Source: Agrococcus baldri
GTDB lineage: Bacteria; Actinomycetota; Actinomycetes; Actinomycetales; Microbacteriaceae
Assembly (NCBI GenBank): GCA_900114805.1
Contig: FOZN01000001.1
Location: 124,001-188,000, forward strand
DNA: 64,000 bases
Direction: 5' to 3'
The position numbers and the translations under genes were made by a program. This document shows, piece after piece, positions 1-8,882 of this stretch. The notes under the pieces were generated by a model. It was not told the origin of the DNA and did no database searches. It saw only the letters and a program-made list of their open reading frames with translations. Within the stretch, counting starts at the first letter, position 1; each line of letters opens with the position of its first letter.

Positions 1-54
1 CCGGTCGTCCTCGGTGTCAGCGCGCGCGGCTCCTGGTCGCTGCAGCTGCGCTGA
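1..54 (+). CDS. C-terminal tail of an unidentified protein (partial)
   Basis: The first 17 codons of the window read PVVLGVSARGSWSLQLR and then TGA. Its stop abuts the folA stop on the other strand, and the two stops together form the palindrome TGATCA. The open frame, strong G/C at third positions and the tail-to-tail fit with folA suggest the real end of a gene entering from the left. The fragment is too short to assign a family. Confidence 0.35.
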   Translation, partial: PVVLGVSARGSWSLQLR

Positions 55-582
55 TCAGCGGATGCGCTCGAGGGTGCGGTAGGCGTACCGCAGCCCCGAG
101 GTGCTCTCGTGCCACCCCGTGGCCGGGTCGCGCGCGATCTCGCGCCACAGCGCATCCGCTGTGCCCGTGACCGGCTCGGGCGCCGTCGTGTCGCCGGCGG
201 CGTCGAGGTCGATGTCAGTGATCTCGAGCCGGTCGGCGCGCTCGATGGCGTCGCGGTAGACGCGGCCGCCGCCGATCACCCACACCTCGTCGCCGGGATG
301 CTCGAGCAGCGCGCCGGCGGCTGCGAGCGCCTCGTCGAGGCTCGCGACCACCCGGGCGCCCGCAGCGATGTAGTCGGGGTTCGAGGTGATGACGATGTTG
401 TCGCGGCCCGGCAGCGGGCGGAAGCGCTCGGGGAACGACTCCCACGTGCGGCGGCCCATCACGACCGGGTGGCCGAGGGTGATGGCCTTGAACCGCGCCA
501 TGTCCTCCGGCAGACGCCAGGGCATGTCGCCGGCCTCGCCGATGACGCCGCCGCGCGCCTGCGCCCAGATCATGCCGAGCAT
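55..582 (-). CDS. folA: Dihydrofolate reductase
   Basis: Reduces dihydrofolate to tetrahydrofolate with NADPH in the cytoplasm, regenerating the cofactor that ThyA oxidises. The 175-residue protein shows the family N-terminus (IWAQARGGVIG), the substrate-binding MPWRLPEDMARFK segment with its acidic residue, the NADPH-binding VVMGRRTWESFP, and VIGGGRVYRDAI. A GGGGAAGG-like ribosome-binding site about 7 nt upstream supports the first ATG over the in-frame ATG three codons later. It is the last gene of the dapB-thyA-folA operon, 28 nt after thyA. Length is normal for the family. Confidence 0.97.
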   Translation of the reverse strand: MLGMIWAQARGGVIGEAGDMPWRLPEDMARFKAITLGHPVVMGRRTWESFPERFRPLPGRDNIVITSNPDYIAAGARVVASLDEALAAAGALLEHPGDEVWVIGGGRVYRDAIERADRLEITDIDLDAAGDTTAPEPVTGTADALWREIARDPATGWHESTSGLRYAYRTLERIR

Positions 583-610
583 CCGTCTGCCTTCCCCTGC
601 CGCTCGCGGC

Positions 611-1459
611 TCAGACCGCGACCGGCGCCTTGATGCCGGGGTGGTGCTCGTAGCCGACCACCTCGAAGTCGTCGAACTCGTAGTCGAGGATGGACTCGGG
701 CGTGCGCGTGATGCGCAGCGTCGGCAGCGCGAAGGGCTCGCGCGCGAGCTGCCGCTCGACCTGCTCGACGTGGTTGTCGTAGATGTGGCAGTCGCCGCCG
801 GTCCAGACGAAGTCGCCCACCTCGAGGCCGGTCTGCTGCGCCACCATGTGGGTCAGCAGCGCGTAGCTGGCGATGTTGAAGGGCACACCGAGGAACATGT
901 CTGCCGAGCGCTGGTACAGCTGGCAGCTCAGGCGGCCGCCCGTGACGTCGAACTGGAAGAAGGCGTGGCAGGGGGCGAGCGCCATCTCGGGGATGTCGGC
1001 CGGGTTCCACGCCGAGACGATGTGGCGGCGGCTCTCGGGGTTCGTGCGGATCGACTCGACCACCTGCGCGATCTGGTCGATGGTGCCTCCGTGCGGGTCG
1101 GGCCAAGAGCGCCACTGCACGCCGTAGACCGGGCCCAGCTCACCATCGGCATCCGCCCACTCGTCCCAGATCGTGACGCCCTGCTCCTGCAGCCAGCGCA
1201 CGTTGGAGTCGCCGCGCAGGAACCACAGCAGCTCGAGCGCGATCGACTTGAAGTGCACGCGCTTCGAGGTGATGAGCGGGAAGCCGCGGCTGAGGTCGTA
1301 GCGCAGCTGACGGCCGAACACGCTGCGCGTGCCGGTGCCGGTGCGGTCGCCCTTGTGCTCGCCGTTCGCGAAGACGTCGGCGAGCAGCGCCTCGTAGGGG
1401 TGGGCGGATGCGTCGGGCTGCGCAGGCGCGCCGGTGACGGCGGTGGTGGGGTGGGTCAT
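611..1459 (-). CDS. thyA: Thymidylate synthase (ThyA type)
   Basis: Methylates dUMP to dTMP using methylene-tetrahydrofolate and releases dihydrofolate, which FolA next door recycles. The 282-residue protein has the nucleophile in [12 protein letters not shown], the dUMP-phosphate-binding SRRH segment, [19 protein letters not shown] and HIYDNH. The chosen ATG has AGGAGG 6 nt upstream and overlaps the stop of the preceding gene by 4 nt (ATGA), so translation is probably coupled. The open frame extends 36 codons further upstream, but that part reads as low-complexity Arg/Ala sequence and is not needed for the fold. Folate-dependent ThyA rather than flavin-dependent ThyX is used here. Confidence 0.98.
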   Translation of the reverse strand: MTHPTTAVTGAPAQPDASAHPYEALLADVFANGEHKGDRTGTGTRSVFGRQLRYDLSRGFPLITSKRVHFKSIALELLWFLRGDSNVRWLQEQGVTIWDEWADADGELGPVYGVQWRSWPDPHGGTIDQIAQVVESIRTNPESRRHIVSAWNPADIPEMALAPCHAFFQFDVTGGRLSCQLYQRSADMFLGVPFNIASYALLTHMVAQQTGLEVGDFVWTGGDCHIYDNHVEQVERQLAREPFALPTLRITRTPESILDYEFDDFEVVGYEHHPGIKAPVAV

Positions 1460-2010
1460 CGTGCCTCCTGTGCTCCAGTCTTCCGCAGTTCGAGCGCCTT
1501 GCGGGCAGCCATGCGGGCGCGCTTGCGGTCGCGCGCGGCGTCGTACGCCATCGACAGCCGCAGCCACGACTGCCAGGACTCCGGGTGCGCCTCCACGTCG
1601 GCCTTCGCGACCGGGAAGGCGCCCTCGGCGGCGGCCTTGTCGGCGCGGCCGGAGGCGGTCGCCGGCAGCGGCGCGGGCATCCCGCCCTCGGCGGCGAGCG
1701 CCCGCACGGCGCGGTCGAGGCGGATGCCGAACACGAGCTCGGACGCGAGCGCCCAGGCGCCGACGATGGTGAAGATCGCCAGCGCGACGCCGACCACGAT
1801 GCTGAGCGGCGTGCCGGTGAGCAGGAAGCCGATCGCGAGCCCGCCGGCGACTACCACGTAGAGGGCGAGCGCCGCCGCCATCACGAGCGCGAGCGCCCGG
1901 GCGGTGCCGGTGCGGGCGGCGGTGCCGGGGGCACCAGCAGCGGGAGCTGTGGCGTCGGGCGCACCCTCAGCGGGCGTGCCGGTGCCGGTGGCGTCGGTCG
2001 CGTCGCTCAC
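1456..2010 (-). CDS. Two-TM membrane protein with a TPR-like tail, in the dapB-thyA operon
   Basis: A 184-residue protein of unknown function. After an Ala/Thr/Gly-rich N-terminus come two hydrophobic segments (about residues 35-57 and 62-85), then a cytoplasmic tail whose end ([24 protein letters not shown] split over two helices) looks like a single tetratricopeptide-type helical hairpin. The GTG start overlaps the dapB stop by 4 nt (GTGA) and its own stop overlaps thyA (ATGA), so it is locked into the operon between lysine/peptidoglycan and thymidylate genes. I do not recognise a catalytic motif. It is probably an integral membrane adaptor, but that is inference. Confidence 0.85.
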   Translation of the reverse strand: MSDATDATGTGTPAEGAPDATAPAAGAPGTAARTGTARALALVMAAALALYVVVAGGLAIGFLLTGTPLSIVVGVALAIFTIVGAWALASELVFGIRLDRAVRALAAEGGMPAPLPATASGRADKAAAEGAFPVAKADVEAHPESWQSWLRLSMAYDAARDRKRARMAARKALELRKTGAQEAR

Positions 2011-2711
2011 GCGAGGCCCAGCAGGTCGCCGATGCCGACCGTCACGCCGGCCTGCGGCTCGGCGCGCAGCGCCAGCAGGATGCCCGCCGAGTACGAGTCG
2101 CTCGACGTCGTGTCGTGGCGGATCGTGAGCGTCTCGCCGATGCCACCGAAGATGACCTCCTGGCGCGCGACGACGCCGGGCAGCCGGATGGCGTGCACCG
2201 GCACGCCGGCGATGATCTCGCCGCGGCCGGGCTCGTCGGGCGTCGCCGGCCGGAAGCCGCGCACCGCCCCGATCGCCTCGGCGGTGCGGGTGGCGGTGCC
2301 GCTGGGGGCGTCGCGCTTGCGGTCGTGGTGCGCCTCGACCACCTCGACGGCCTCGAAGTGCTGCGCCGCGATCGTCGCCAGGTGCGTCTCGAGCACGCTG
2401 CCGAGCGAGAAGTTGGGCACGATGCGGATGCGATCGGCACCGCGGTCGCGGAGGGCGCCGATGCGCTCGTGGCTCCAGCCGCTGGTCGCGATGACGAGCG
2501 GCGTGCCCGCCTCGGTCGCCGCCTCGACGAGCTTCGCGCTGGCCGCGAGCACGGTCGCGTCGAAGAGGACGTCGAGCCCGTCGAGCTCGAGCCCGTCGCG
2601 CACGTCGATCTCGACCGGCTCGAGGTCGTCGGCCTCCTGCGCGAGCCGCAGCGCGAGCGAGCCGAGCCGCCCGGTGGAGCCTGCGATGCCGACGCGCCTC
2701 GTTCCTGCCAT
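2007..2711 (-). CDS. dapB: 4-hydroxy-tetrahydrodipicolinate reductase
   Basis: NAD(P)H-dependent reduction step of the diaminopimelate/lysine pathway, supplying DAP for peptidoglycan and lysine. The 234-residue protein has the Rossmann motif GIAGSTGRLG at the N-terminus and the family signature EAHHDRKRDAPSGTA, containing the active-site His pair and Lys. Length (234) is slightly below the roughly 245-270 usual for the family. It heads the operon leading to thyA and folA. Its start appears leaderless: TAGGCT ends 6 nt before the ATG and no Shine-Dalgarno is visible. Confidence 0.97.
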   Translation of the reverse strand: MAGTRRVGIAGSTGRLGSLALRLAQEADDLEPVEIDVRDGLELDGLDVLFDATVLAASAKLVEAATEAGTPLVIATSGWSHERIGALRDRGADRIRIVPNFSLGSVLETHLATIAAQHFEAVEVVEAHHDRKRDAPSGTATRTAEAIGAVRGFRPATPDEPGRGEIIAGVPVHAIRLPGVVARQEVIFGGIGETLTIRHDTTSSDSYSAGILLALRAEPQAGVTVGIGDLLGLA

Positions 2712-2717
2712 GCAGCC

Positions 2718-2723
2718 AGCCTA
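2718..2723 (-). promoter_or_regulatory. -10 element TAGGCT of leaderless dapB
   Basis: TAGGCT lies 6 nt before the dapB ATG, which would place transcription start at or next to the start codon. No ribosome-binding site is present. Confidence 0.6.
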
Positions 2724-2755
2724 CGGCCACCGAGGTGCCGGTCCGGCGGCGGTCG

Positions 2756-2761
2756 TAGAGT
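2756..2761 (+). promoter_or_regulatory. -10 element TAGAGT of leaderless GNAT gene
   Basis: TAGAGT ends 6 nt before the GTG start at 2768; the 56-bp divergent gap with dapB thus holds one -10 element per strand. Confidence 0.55.
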
Positions 2762-2767
2762 TGCCGG

Positions 2768-3226
2768 GTGCCCATCACGATCGCTCCCGAGGACCCGGCC
2801 ACCGACGTCGCTCAGTCGCTGCTGCAGGCGTACTTCACCGACCGCGCCATCACCTTCATCGGCGGCGTCTACACACCGAAGCCCGCCGATCCGGCGACCC
2901 TCCGTGCGCCCGATGGCGCGTTCCTGGTGGCCTGGCGCGGCGACGAGCCGGTCGGCTGCGGCGCCCTGCGACGGCTCGCGCCGGAGCGCTTCGAGGTGAA
3001 GCACCTGTACGTCGCGCCGGCAGGCCGCGGTCAGGGCACCGGCGCAGCGCTGCTGGCCGCGCTCGAGGCAAGGGCCGTCGAGCTGGGCGCGCGCGAGGTC
3101 GTGCTCGACACCAACAAGGCCCTCGCGGCCGCCAACGGCCTCTACGCGAGCCGCGGCTACGCATCCGTGCCCGCCTACAACGACAACCCGAACGCCACGA
3201 GCTGGTTCGCGAAGCCCGTCAGTTGA
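2768..3226 (+). CDS. GNAT-family N-acetyltransferase
   Basis: A 152-residue single-domain GNAT enzyme that transfers an acetyl group from acetyl-CoA to an unknown amine. Motif A is clear: VKHLYVAPAGRGQGTGAALL carries the R/Q-x-x-G-x-G pyrophosphate loop, followed by the helix and the motif B region NGLYASRGY. Transcribed divergently from dapB from an apparently leaderless GTG. Its TGA stop lies inside the first arm of a 52-bp palindromic repeat shared with the convergent downstream gene. The substrate cannot be told from sequence. Confidence 0.93.
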   Translation: MPITIAPEDPATDVAQSLLQAYFTDRAITFIGGVYTPKPADPATLRAPDGAFLVAWRGDEPVGCGALRRLAPERFEVKHLYVAPAGRGQGTGAALLAALEARAVELGAREVVLDTNKALAAANGLYASRGYASVPAYNDNPNATSWFAKPVS

Positions 3227-3272
3227 GGGTTTGCGTCCGAGTTGACACTCGGAAGGGCGCAAAGCCTCAACT
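3221..3272. repeat. 52-bp palindromic element, copy 1
   Basis: Near-perfect inverted repeat: AGTTGAGG pairs with CCTCAACT, TTTGCG with CGCAAA and TCCGAGT with ACTCGGA around a 4-nt loop. It contains the stop codons of both convergent genes (GNAT and the DUF559 gene). The reverse complement of the element at 4324-4375 matches it at 47 of 52 positions by my alignment. It could act as a bidirectional terminator and as a REP-like mobile palindrome. Confidence 0.85.
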
Positions 3273-4220
3273 CGCCACCCGCGCGTGCGACGCGTGTGCG
3301 ATCGGCGCGCGAGCGAGCGCGGTCCGCACGCGCTCGACGATCTGCCAGGGTTTGCCGAGCATCGTCGCGCTGAGGCGTATGACGACCCAGCCGAGTGCGC
3401 GCAGCCGCTCGTCGCGCGCGAGGTCATGGGCGCGCTGCTTGGGGTCGAGGAAGTGCTGCTCGCCGTCGTACTCGATCGCCACTTTCGCTTCCCGGTAGAG
3501 CAGATCGGGCTGGGCGATCAGCCGGCCCTCGTAGAAGATCTCGCCGTTGATCTCCGGCTCAGGCAGCCCCGCCCGCACGAGGAGGCACCGCGTCGGCGTC
3601 TCCATCGGCGAATCGACGCCCGGCCGTGCCTCTTCGAGGGCGGAGCGAAGCCGGTCGGCGCCCGGTGCTCCGGCCCAGACGCGCAGCGCGGCCGCGAGCC
3701 GCTCTGGCGTCGCCGCAGGACGGTCGAAGCGGAGCTGCGGGTAGCGATCGCGAGGCGCCATCAGCGCATCGGCGACCACGATGAGCGCATCCACGTCGAG
3801 CGTGCGCGCGAGGGTGCAGAGGGTCAGGATCGGCGACGTCACCGGTATGTCGTCAATGCGCCAGACGACGAGCCGTTGCTGCAGGAGGGAGATGCTCTCG
3901 ATACCGGCGGTGCGCGGGCGGTACGCACCGCGCGGGACGACGATGGTGACGGGATCCTGATCGGCCGAGATCGGGAGCGGCAGTCCCAGGGTCGCTGCCG
4001 CGGCGGTGCCGCCGAAGGCCTGGCCCGGGCGCAGGCGTGGCGCGTATTGCCGCGCCCGGCCGGCCAGGTCCTCCGCAATGCCAGCTGCCCGGATGCCCCG
4101 GAACGGCCGGACGAGCGACTTCGCGCGCAGCCGCTTCTCGCTCACCCCGCGTGCACGCAGCGCCGCGACGCTGACCGATGGTGCGCCTGCGAGTTCGTCG
4201 ATCTGGGTGTGCCCGGCCAT
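3267..4220 (-). CDS. DUF559 / Vsr-like endonuclease-domain protein
   Basis: A 317-residue protein with an N-terminal winged-helix-like part resembling the AbiEi/transcriptional-regulator domains often joined to DUF559 (residues about 5-60, ending VRPFRGIRAA), a middle region starting TIVVPRGAYRPRT, and a C-terminal DUF559 domain with KVAIEYDGEQHF (a PD-(D/E)xK/Vsr-like core: E, D, H) followed by DERLRALGWVVIRL. Such proteins are common and multi-copy in actinobacteria; their role is unknown. The ATG was chosen because the domain starts there; the frame is open further upstream and no ribosome-binding site decides it. The gene sits between two inverted copies of a 52-bp palindrome, which is unusual for a single gene. 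Confidence 0.8.
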   Translation of the reverse strand: MAGHTQIDELAGAPSVSVAALRARGVSEKRLRAKSLVRPFRGIRAAGIAEDLAGRARQYAPRLRPGQAFGGTAAAATLGLPLPISADQDPVTIVVPRGAYRPRTAGIESISLLQQRLVVWRIDDIPVTSPILTLCTLARTLDVDALIVVADALMAPRDRYPQLRFDRPAATPERLAAALRVWAGAPGADRLRSALEEARPGVDSPMETPTRCLLVRAGLPEPEINGEIFYEGRLIAQPDLLYREAKVAIEYDGEQHFLDPKQRAHDLARDERLRALGWVVIRLSATMLGKPWQIVERVRTALARAPIAHASHARVAS

Positions 4221-4323
4221 GGGTGCAGGGTGCTCGACACGCGCTCGGGCTGCGCGGCGGATCCGCCCACTTGTGGACAGTGAGGCAACGACTGGGTGCC
4301 GCCACCCGGCAGCAGTCACAGCG

Positions 4324-4375
4324 AGTTGAGGGTTTGCGTCCTCCGGAGTGTCAACTCGGACGCAAAACCTCAACT
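4324..4375. repeat. 52-bp palindromic element, copy 2 (inverted relative to copy 1)
   Basis: AGTTGAGG / CCTCAACT outer arms with TTTGCGTCC / GGACGCAAA inside. Its reverse complement differs from copy 1 at five positions. It lies upstream of the DUF559 gene and just downstream of the histidine-phosphatase stop, so the DUF559 gene is bracketed by the pair. Confidence 0.85.
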
Positions 4376-4389
4376 GACCGGCGCGGCGC

Positions 4390-4992
4390 TCAGTAGGGCT
4401 GCGGCAGCGGCATGCCGGTGCGCTCCTCGGCGGGCAGGTGGCCGAGGTCGTTGTGCACCACGAGCTGCGGCGGCTTGCCAGTGCGGCGACGGATGATCGT
4501 GAGGCCGCAATTGGCCTGGTTGAGGCTCATCCACTGCCACTCGGGCGACTGCATGACCTCGCGCACGAACCAGCCGATGACGAAGTTGTGGGTGACGAGC
4601 AGCTCGTTGACGTCGCCGCGCGAGGGCCGCAGCCACTGCTCCCCCGCGTCGTGCATCTGCGCGGCGCCGGCTTCGGCCTCCTCGGGGCGCACGCTCTCAA
4701 GGAAGCGGTGGAAGCCCGCGGGCGTGTGCTCCGTCTTGCCGGAGGGGATGCAGTCGAGCAGCAGCGATGACTTCTCGAACTCGACCGCCGGCAGCCGCTG
4801 CTGCATGATCGACGCCGTCTCGGTCGCGCGCGTGAGCGGCGACGTCCACGCATGATCGAAGTGCACGCCCGAGAGCCGCTGCGCGATCGCCTGCGCCTGC
4901 CGCACCCCGCGGGCGGAGAGCTTGCCGTCGTCGACGCCGTGCTCCGCATCCAGCTGCTCACCGTGTCGGACCAGGTAGAGCAGGTGCGCCAT
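4390..4992 (-). CDS. Histidine phosphatase (phosphoglycerate mutase-like)
   Basis: About 200 residues of the histidine-phosphatase superfamily. The phospho-acceptor motif LVRHGE is at the N-terminus, the second basic residue in TSPLTRATETA, and the second catalytic His in LLVTHNFVIGWFVRE. Two ATG codons are adjacent; GGAGG is only 1 nt from the first but 4 nt from the second, so the second is used here (the other adds one Met). It follows the M16 peptidase by 63 nt on the same strand and may be co-transcribed. The substrate is unknown; true glycolytic mutase is unlikely from the divergent core. Confidence 0.9.
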   Translation of the reverse strand: MAHLLYLVRHGEQLDAEHGVDDGKLSARGVRQAQAIAQRLSGVHFDHAWTSPLTRATETASIMQQRLPAVEFEKSSLLLDCIPSGKTEHTPAGFHRFLESVRPEEAEAGAAQMHDAGEQWLRPSRGDVNELLVTHNFVIGWFVREVMQSPEWQWMSLNQANCGLTIIRRRTGKPPQLVVHNDLGHLPAEERTGMPLPQPY

Positions 4993-5055
4993 CATTCCTC
5001 CGTGTGGGCGCGCCGATGCGCCCGGTCAGTTCGTGGGAGGCACGCGAACGTGCGC

Positions 5056-6429
5056 TCAGTGAGCGGCTGGGACCGCTGCTCCCACCGTACCCCGATTGCC
5101 GGCGGCGACAAGCCGCTCGAGCCCCTCCGGGACCTGCCCGACCGCCGAGATCGAGCGCGCGCCGCTCGCGAGCTCCGCTGCCAGGGCGCGCACATCCGCG
5201 TCGGTGACCCGCTCGATGCGCTCGAGCGTCGCGTCGATGTCGAGGTACTCCCCGAGCGTCAGCTCCGCCCGCCCCAGGCGCGCCATGCGCGTGTCGCTCT
5301 CCTCGAGCGCGAGCGCCGAGCCGCCGGCGAGCTGCCCCTTCGCGCGGCGCAGCTCCTCCTCGCTCGCGCCGTCGGCGAGCCGCTCGAGCTCGGCGAGCAT
5401 GAGCGTGGCGACCTCGAGCGTCTTGTGCGGCTGGCAGGCCGCCGCCATGCCCATCAGGCCCGCGTCGGCGTAGCCGGAGGCGAAGGAGTAGACCGAGTAC
5501 GCCAGGCCGCGCCGCTCGCGGATCTCCTGGAACAGCCGCGACGACATACCGGCGCCCAGCACGGCGTTGAGCACCGCCATGGTGCTGCGGCGCGGGTCGA
5601 GCGCGGTGAGCCCGGGCGTGCCGATCATCAGGCTGACCTGCTCGAGCGGGCGCCGCACGACCGTGAGCCCGCCTGCGGTGTACGGCTGCAGCGCGCCGTC
5701 GCGGCGCGCCTTCGGCTCGGCGTCCGCGAGCGGCCACCCGTAGCGGCCCAGCGCCTCCTGCAGCTGCTCGACCACCGTGTCGTGGTCGACGGCGCCGGCG
5801 ACCGTGACGACGAGGTCGCTCGCGTCGTAGTGCTCGCGGTAGTGCTCGGCGACGCGGTCGCGCGAGACGGCGCGGATCGACTCGTTCGTGCCCCCGATCG
5901 GGCGGCCCAGCGGCGCCTCGAGGCCGTGCACGAGCTCGCTCAGCCGCTCCCCCGCGACGTCGCCCGGGTCGTCGTCGGCCATCGCGAGCTCTTCCAGGAT
6001 GACCTCGCGCTCGTGCTCGAACTCGTCCGCGTCGAGCACGGAGGAGGTCACCATGTCGGCCAGCACGTCGACGGCCATGCCGAGATCGCGGTCGCGCACC
6101 TTGGCGTAGTAGCAGGTGTGCTCCTTGGCGGTGAGCGCGTTGTGCTCGCCGCCCACCTCGTCGAAGGCGACGGCGATGTCGAAGGCCGTGCGGGTGGGCG
6201 TGCCCTTGAACAGCAGGTGCTCGAGGAAGTGCGTCGCCCCGCGCGCGTCCTCGCGCTCGTCGCGCGAGCCCACCGGCACCCAGAAGCCCACCGAGGCGCT
6301 CGCCGCCCCCGGCACCTGCTCGGTCAGCACGCGCACGCCGCTGGGCAGCACGCTCCTGCGCACCACCGCGTCGCCCGCGGCGTTGATGACGATCTCTGGG
6401 GTCTCGAGCGGCAGGGCGACAGCAGGCAT
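5056..6429 (-). CDS. M16-family zinc metallopeptidase (processing-peptidase type)
   Basis: A 457-residue zinc peptidase of the insulinase/processing-peptidase family. The inverted zinc motif HxxEH is in GATHFLEHLLFKGT (residues about 66-79), with the distal Glu in REVILEELAM. The C-terminal half carries the second, inactive M16 domain (GLAYSVYSFAS, then LERIERVTDADV). Actinobacteria and Bacillus keep this gene directly downstream of pnp, as here; the mycobacterial counterpart is annotated pepR. TAGAGT 6 nt before the ATG suggests an own leaderless promoter after a strong palindromic terminator that separates it from pnp. Confidence 0.95.
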   Translation of the reverse strand: MPAVALPLETPEIVINAAGDAVVRRSVLPSGVRVLTEQVPGAASASVGFWVPVGSRDEREDARGATHFLEHLLFKGTPTRTAFDIAVAFDEVGGEHNALTAKEHTCYYAKVRDRDLGMAVDVLADMVTSSVLDADEFEHEREVILEELAMADDDPGDVAGERLSELVHGLEAPLGRPIGGTNESIRAVSRDRVAEHYREHYDASDLVVTVAGAVDHDTVVEQLQEALGRYGWPLADAEPKARRDGALQPYTAGGLTVVRRPLEQVSLMIGTPGLTALDPRRSTMAVLNAVLGAGMSSRLFQEIRERRGLAYSVYSFASGYADAGLMGMAAACQPHKTLEVATLMLAELERLADGASEEELRRAKGQLAGGSALALEESDTRMARLGRAELTLGEYLDIDATLERIERVTDADVRALAAELASGARSISAVGQVPEGLERLVAAGNRGTVGAAVPAAH

Positions 6430-6435
6430 CCGTCG

Positions 6436-6441
6436 ACTCTA
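6436..6441 (-). promoter_or_regulatory. -10 element TAGAGT of leaderless M16 peptidase gene
   Basis: TAGAGT stands 6 nt before the ATG, between the pnp terminator and the gene, so the peptidase need not depend on read-through. Confidence 0.55.
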
Positions 6442-6455
6442 CCCGCGTGCGCACA

Positions 6456-6499
6456 GACGACGGATGCCCCCACCCGGCCGGGTGAGGGCATCCGTCGTC
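6456..6499 (-). terminator. 44-bp near-perfect palindrome downstream of pnp
   Basis: GACGACGGATGCCC pairs perfectly with GGGCATCCGTCGTC, and the interior CACCCGGCCGGGTG is itself a perfect palindrome; only one base pair is mismatched. It starts about 14 bp past the pnp stop. There is no T-tract, as is common for actinobacterial terminators. Confidence 0.75.
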
Positions 6500-6512
6500 G
6501 TGCGGGGCTCGG

Positions 6513-8801
6513 TTACTCCGCGGAGTCGGCCGAGACCGAGGACACCGAGGACTCGGCGTCGCCGGCTGCGGCGGTCGGGGCGACCGGCTCGCTGTCGTCG
6601 ACGACCTCGAGCGAGAGCTTGCCGCGGTCGTCGATCTTGGTGATCTGCACCTGGATCTTCTGACCGACCGAGACGACGTCCTCGACGGCCTCGATGCGCT
6701 TGCCGCCGTTGAGGGCGCGCATGGCCGTCACGTGCAGCAGGCCGTCGCGGCCGGGCATGAGCGAGACGAAGGCGCCGAACGACGCGATCTTCACGACCGT
6801 GCCGAGGAAGCGCTCGCCGGGCTCGGGGTTCGAGGGGTTCGCGATCGCGTTGACCGCGGCGCGCGCGGCCTCCGCCGAGGGACCGTCGACGGCACCGATG
6901 TAGACGACACCCGAGTCCTCGATCGAGATCTGGGCGCCCGTGTCGTCCTGGATCTGGTTGATCGTCTTGCCCTTCGGGCCGATCAGCTCGCCGATCTTGT
7001 CGACCGGGATCTGCACGCTGATGACGCGCGGCGCGGTGGGCGCCATCTCGTCCGGAGCGTCGATGGCGGCCGTGAGGACCTCGAGGATCTTCGTGCGCGC
7101 CTCCTTCGCCTGCGTGAGCGCACCCGTGAGCACCGAGGCCGGCAGGCCCGAGAGCTTCGTGTCGAGCTGGATGGCCGTGATGTACTCCGGCGTGCCGGCG
7201 ACCTTGAAGTCCATGTCGCCGAGCGCGTCCTCAGCGCCCAGGATGTCGGTGAGCGCCGCGTAGCGGGTCTCGCCGTCGACCGTGTCGCTGACCAGGCCCA
7301 TCGCGATGCCCGCGACCGGAGCCTTGAGCGGCACACCGGCGTTGAGCAGCGCGAGCGTCGAGGCGCAGACCGAGCCCATCGACGTCGAGCCGTTCGAGCC
7401 CAGCGCCTCCGAGACCTGGCGGATCGCGTAGGGGAAGTCCTCGCGGCTGGGCAGCACGGGCACGAGCGCGCGCTCGGCCAGGGCGCCGTGGCCGATCTCG
7501 CGGCGCTTCGGGCTGCCGACGCGACCCGTCTCACCGGTCGAGTACGGCGGGAAGTTGTAGTTGTGCATGTAGCGCTTCGTGGTGACAGGGCTCAGCGAGT
7601 CGATCTGCTGCTCGAGCTTGAGCATGTTGAGCGTGGTGATGCCCATGATCTGGGTCTCGCCGCGCTGGAAGATGGCGGAGCCGTGCACGCGCGGCACGAC
7701 CGCCACCTCGGCGTCGAGCGGACGGATGTCAGCGAGGCCGCGACCGTCCATGCGCACGCCCTCGGAGAGGATGCGTCCGCGGACGACCTCCTTGGTGACG
7801 GACTTGTAGGCGCCGGAGACGTCGCCCGCGATGCTCGGCGAGAGCTCGCCGCGCTCGATGCGCTCGTTGATCTCCTGCTTGACCTGCTCCTTGAGCGCGT
7901 CGTCGGCGGCGTTGCGCTCGAGCTTGCCGGCGATCTGGTAGACCTCGGTCAGGCGGTCCTTGGCGATGCCGCGGACTGCCTCCAGCGCCTCGTCGGTGTA
8001 CGGCGGGAAGAGCGGGTACTCCTGCGTCTCCTTGGCGGCGGTCTTGGCGACCTCCGCCTGGGCGGCGACGAGCTGCTTGATGAAGGGCTTCGAGGCCTCG
8101 AGGCCCTGCGCGACGATCTCCTCGGTCGGCTTCACGGCGCCGCCCTCGATGAGCGTCCACGAGTTGTCGGTGGCCTCGGCCTCGACCATCATGATCGCGA
8201 CATCCTCGGCGCCTGCGGCGTCGGTGACCACGCGGCCGGCGACGACCATGTTGAACACGGCCTGCTCGAGCTGCGAGTGCTTCGGGAACGCGACCCACTG
8301 GCCGTCGATGAGCGCGACGCGCACACCGCCGATCGGGCCGTCGAAGGGCAGGCCGCTGAGCTGGGTCGACATCGATGCCGCGTTGATCGCGAGCGAGTCG
8401 TAGATCTCGTCGGGGTCGATCGCCAGCACGGTCACGACGACCTGCACCTCGTTGCGAATGCCCTCCACGAACGACGGGCGCAGCGGCCGGTCGATGAGGC
8501 GGCAGGTCAGGATGGCGTCGGTCGAGGGGCGGCCCTCGCGGCGGAAGAACGAGCCGGGGATGCGGCCCGCGGCGTACATGCGCTCCTCGACGTCCACCGT
8601 CAGCGGGAAGAAGTCGAAGTGGTCCTTCGGGTGCTTCGAGACGCTCGTGGCGCTCAGCAGCATCGTCTCCTCGTCGATGTACGCGACCGCGGCGCCCTGA
8701 GCCTGCTGCGCCAGGCGGCCGGTCTCGAAGCGGACGGTGCGGGTGCCGAAGCGGCCGTTGTCGATGACGGCTTCGGCGAATGTGATCTCGGGACCCTCCA
8801 T
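6513..8801 (-). CDS. pnp: Polyribonucleotide nucleotidyltransferase (PNPase)
   Basis: Phosphorolytic 3'-5' exoribonuclease and polymerase, trimeric, central to mRNA turnover. The 762-residue protein has the two RNase PH-like domains (the first containing [14 protein letters not shown], the second [18 protein letters not shown]-like segment and MDFKVAGT), a KH domain ([20 protein letters not shown], about residues 600-660) and an S1 domain ([20 protein letters not shown], about 670-740), and an acidic Ser/Glu-rich tail. A GAGGAG ribosome-binding site precedes the ATG. Unlike the usual rpsO-pnp pair, a plus-strand gene lies between this gene and rpsO. The leader is about 170 nt and structured. 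Confidence 0.99.
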   Translation of the reverse strand: MEGPEITFAEAVIDNGRFGTRTVRFETGRLAQQAQGAAVAYIDEETMLLSATSVSKHPKDHFDFFPLTVDVEERMYAAGRIPGSFFRREGRPSTDAILTCRLIDRPLRPSFVEGIRNEVQVVVTVLAIDPDEIYDSLAINAASMSTQLSGLPFDGPIGGVRVALIDGQWVAFPKHSQLEQAVFNMVVAGRVVTDAAGAEDVAIMMVEAEATDNSWTLIEGGAVKPTEEIVAQGLEASKPFIKQLVAAQAEVAKTAAKETQEYPLFPPYTDEALEAVRGIAKDRLTEVYQIAGKLERNAADDALKEQVKQEINERIERGELSPSIAGDVSGAYKSVTKEVVRGRILSEGVRMDGRGLADIRPLDAEVAVVPRVHGSAIFQRGETQIMGITTLNMLKLEQQIDSLSPVTTKRYMHNYNFPPYSTGETGRVGSPKRREIGHGALAERALVPVLPSREDFPYAIRQVSEALGSNGSTSMGSVCASTLALLNAGVPLKAPVAGIAMGLVSDTVDGETRYAALTDILGAEDALGDMDFKVAGTPEYITAIQLDTKLSGLPASVLTGALTQAKEARTKILEVLTAAIDAPDEMAPTAPRVISVQIPVDKIGELIGPKGKTINQIQDDTGAQISIEDSGVVYIGAVDGPSAEAARAAVNAIANPSNPEPGERFLGTVVKIASFGAFVSLMPGRDGLLHVTAMRALNGGKRIEAVEDVVSVGQKIQVQITKIDDRGKLSLEVVDDSEPVAPTAAAGDAESSVSSVSADSAE

Positions 8802-8882
8802 AGGGTCACTCCTCTCGTGGGCGCGCGAGCGCGCTGTCGATATCCGCGCATCGGTGCGGCGAGGAGGTGGTCATCAGTGGGC

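Noticed and set aside
4265-4285. DnaA-box-like TGTCCACA before the DUF559 gene
   Set aside because: A single imperfect 9-mer; no cluster, no AT-rich segment and no dnaA/dnaN/gyrB genes, so there is no case for an origin.
4852-6663. A 603-codon plus-strand frame opposite the M16 peptidase
   Set aside because: Arg/His/Glu/Val-rich shadow sequence without a domain; the M16 gene with its zinc motif is on the other strand.
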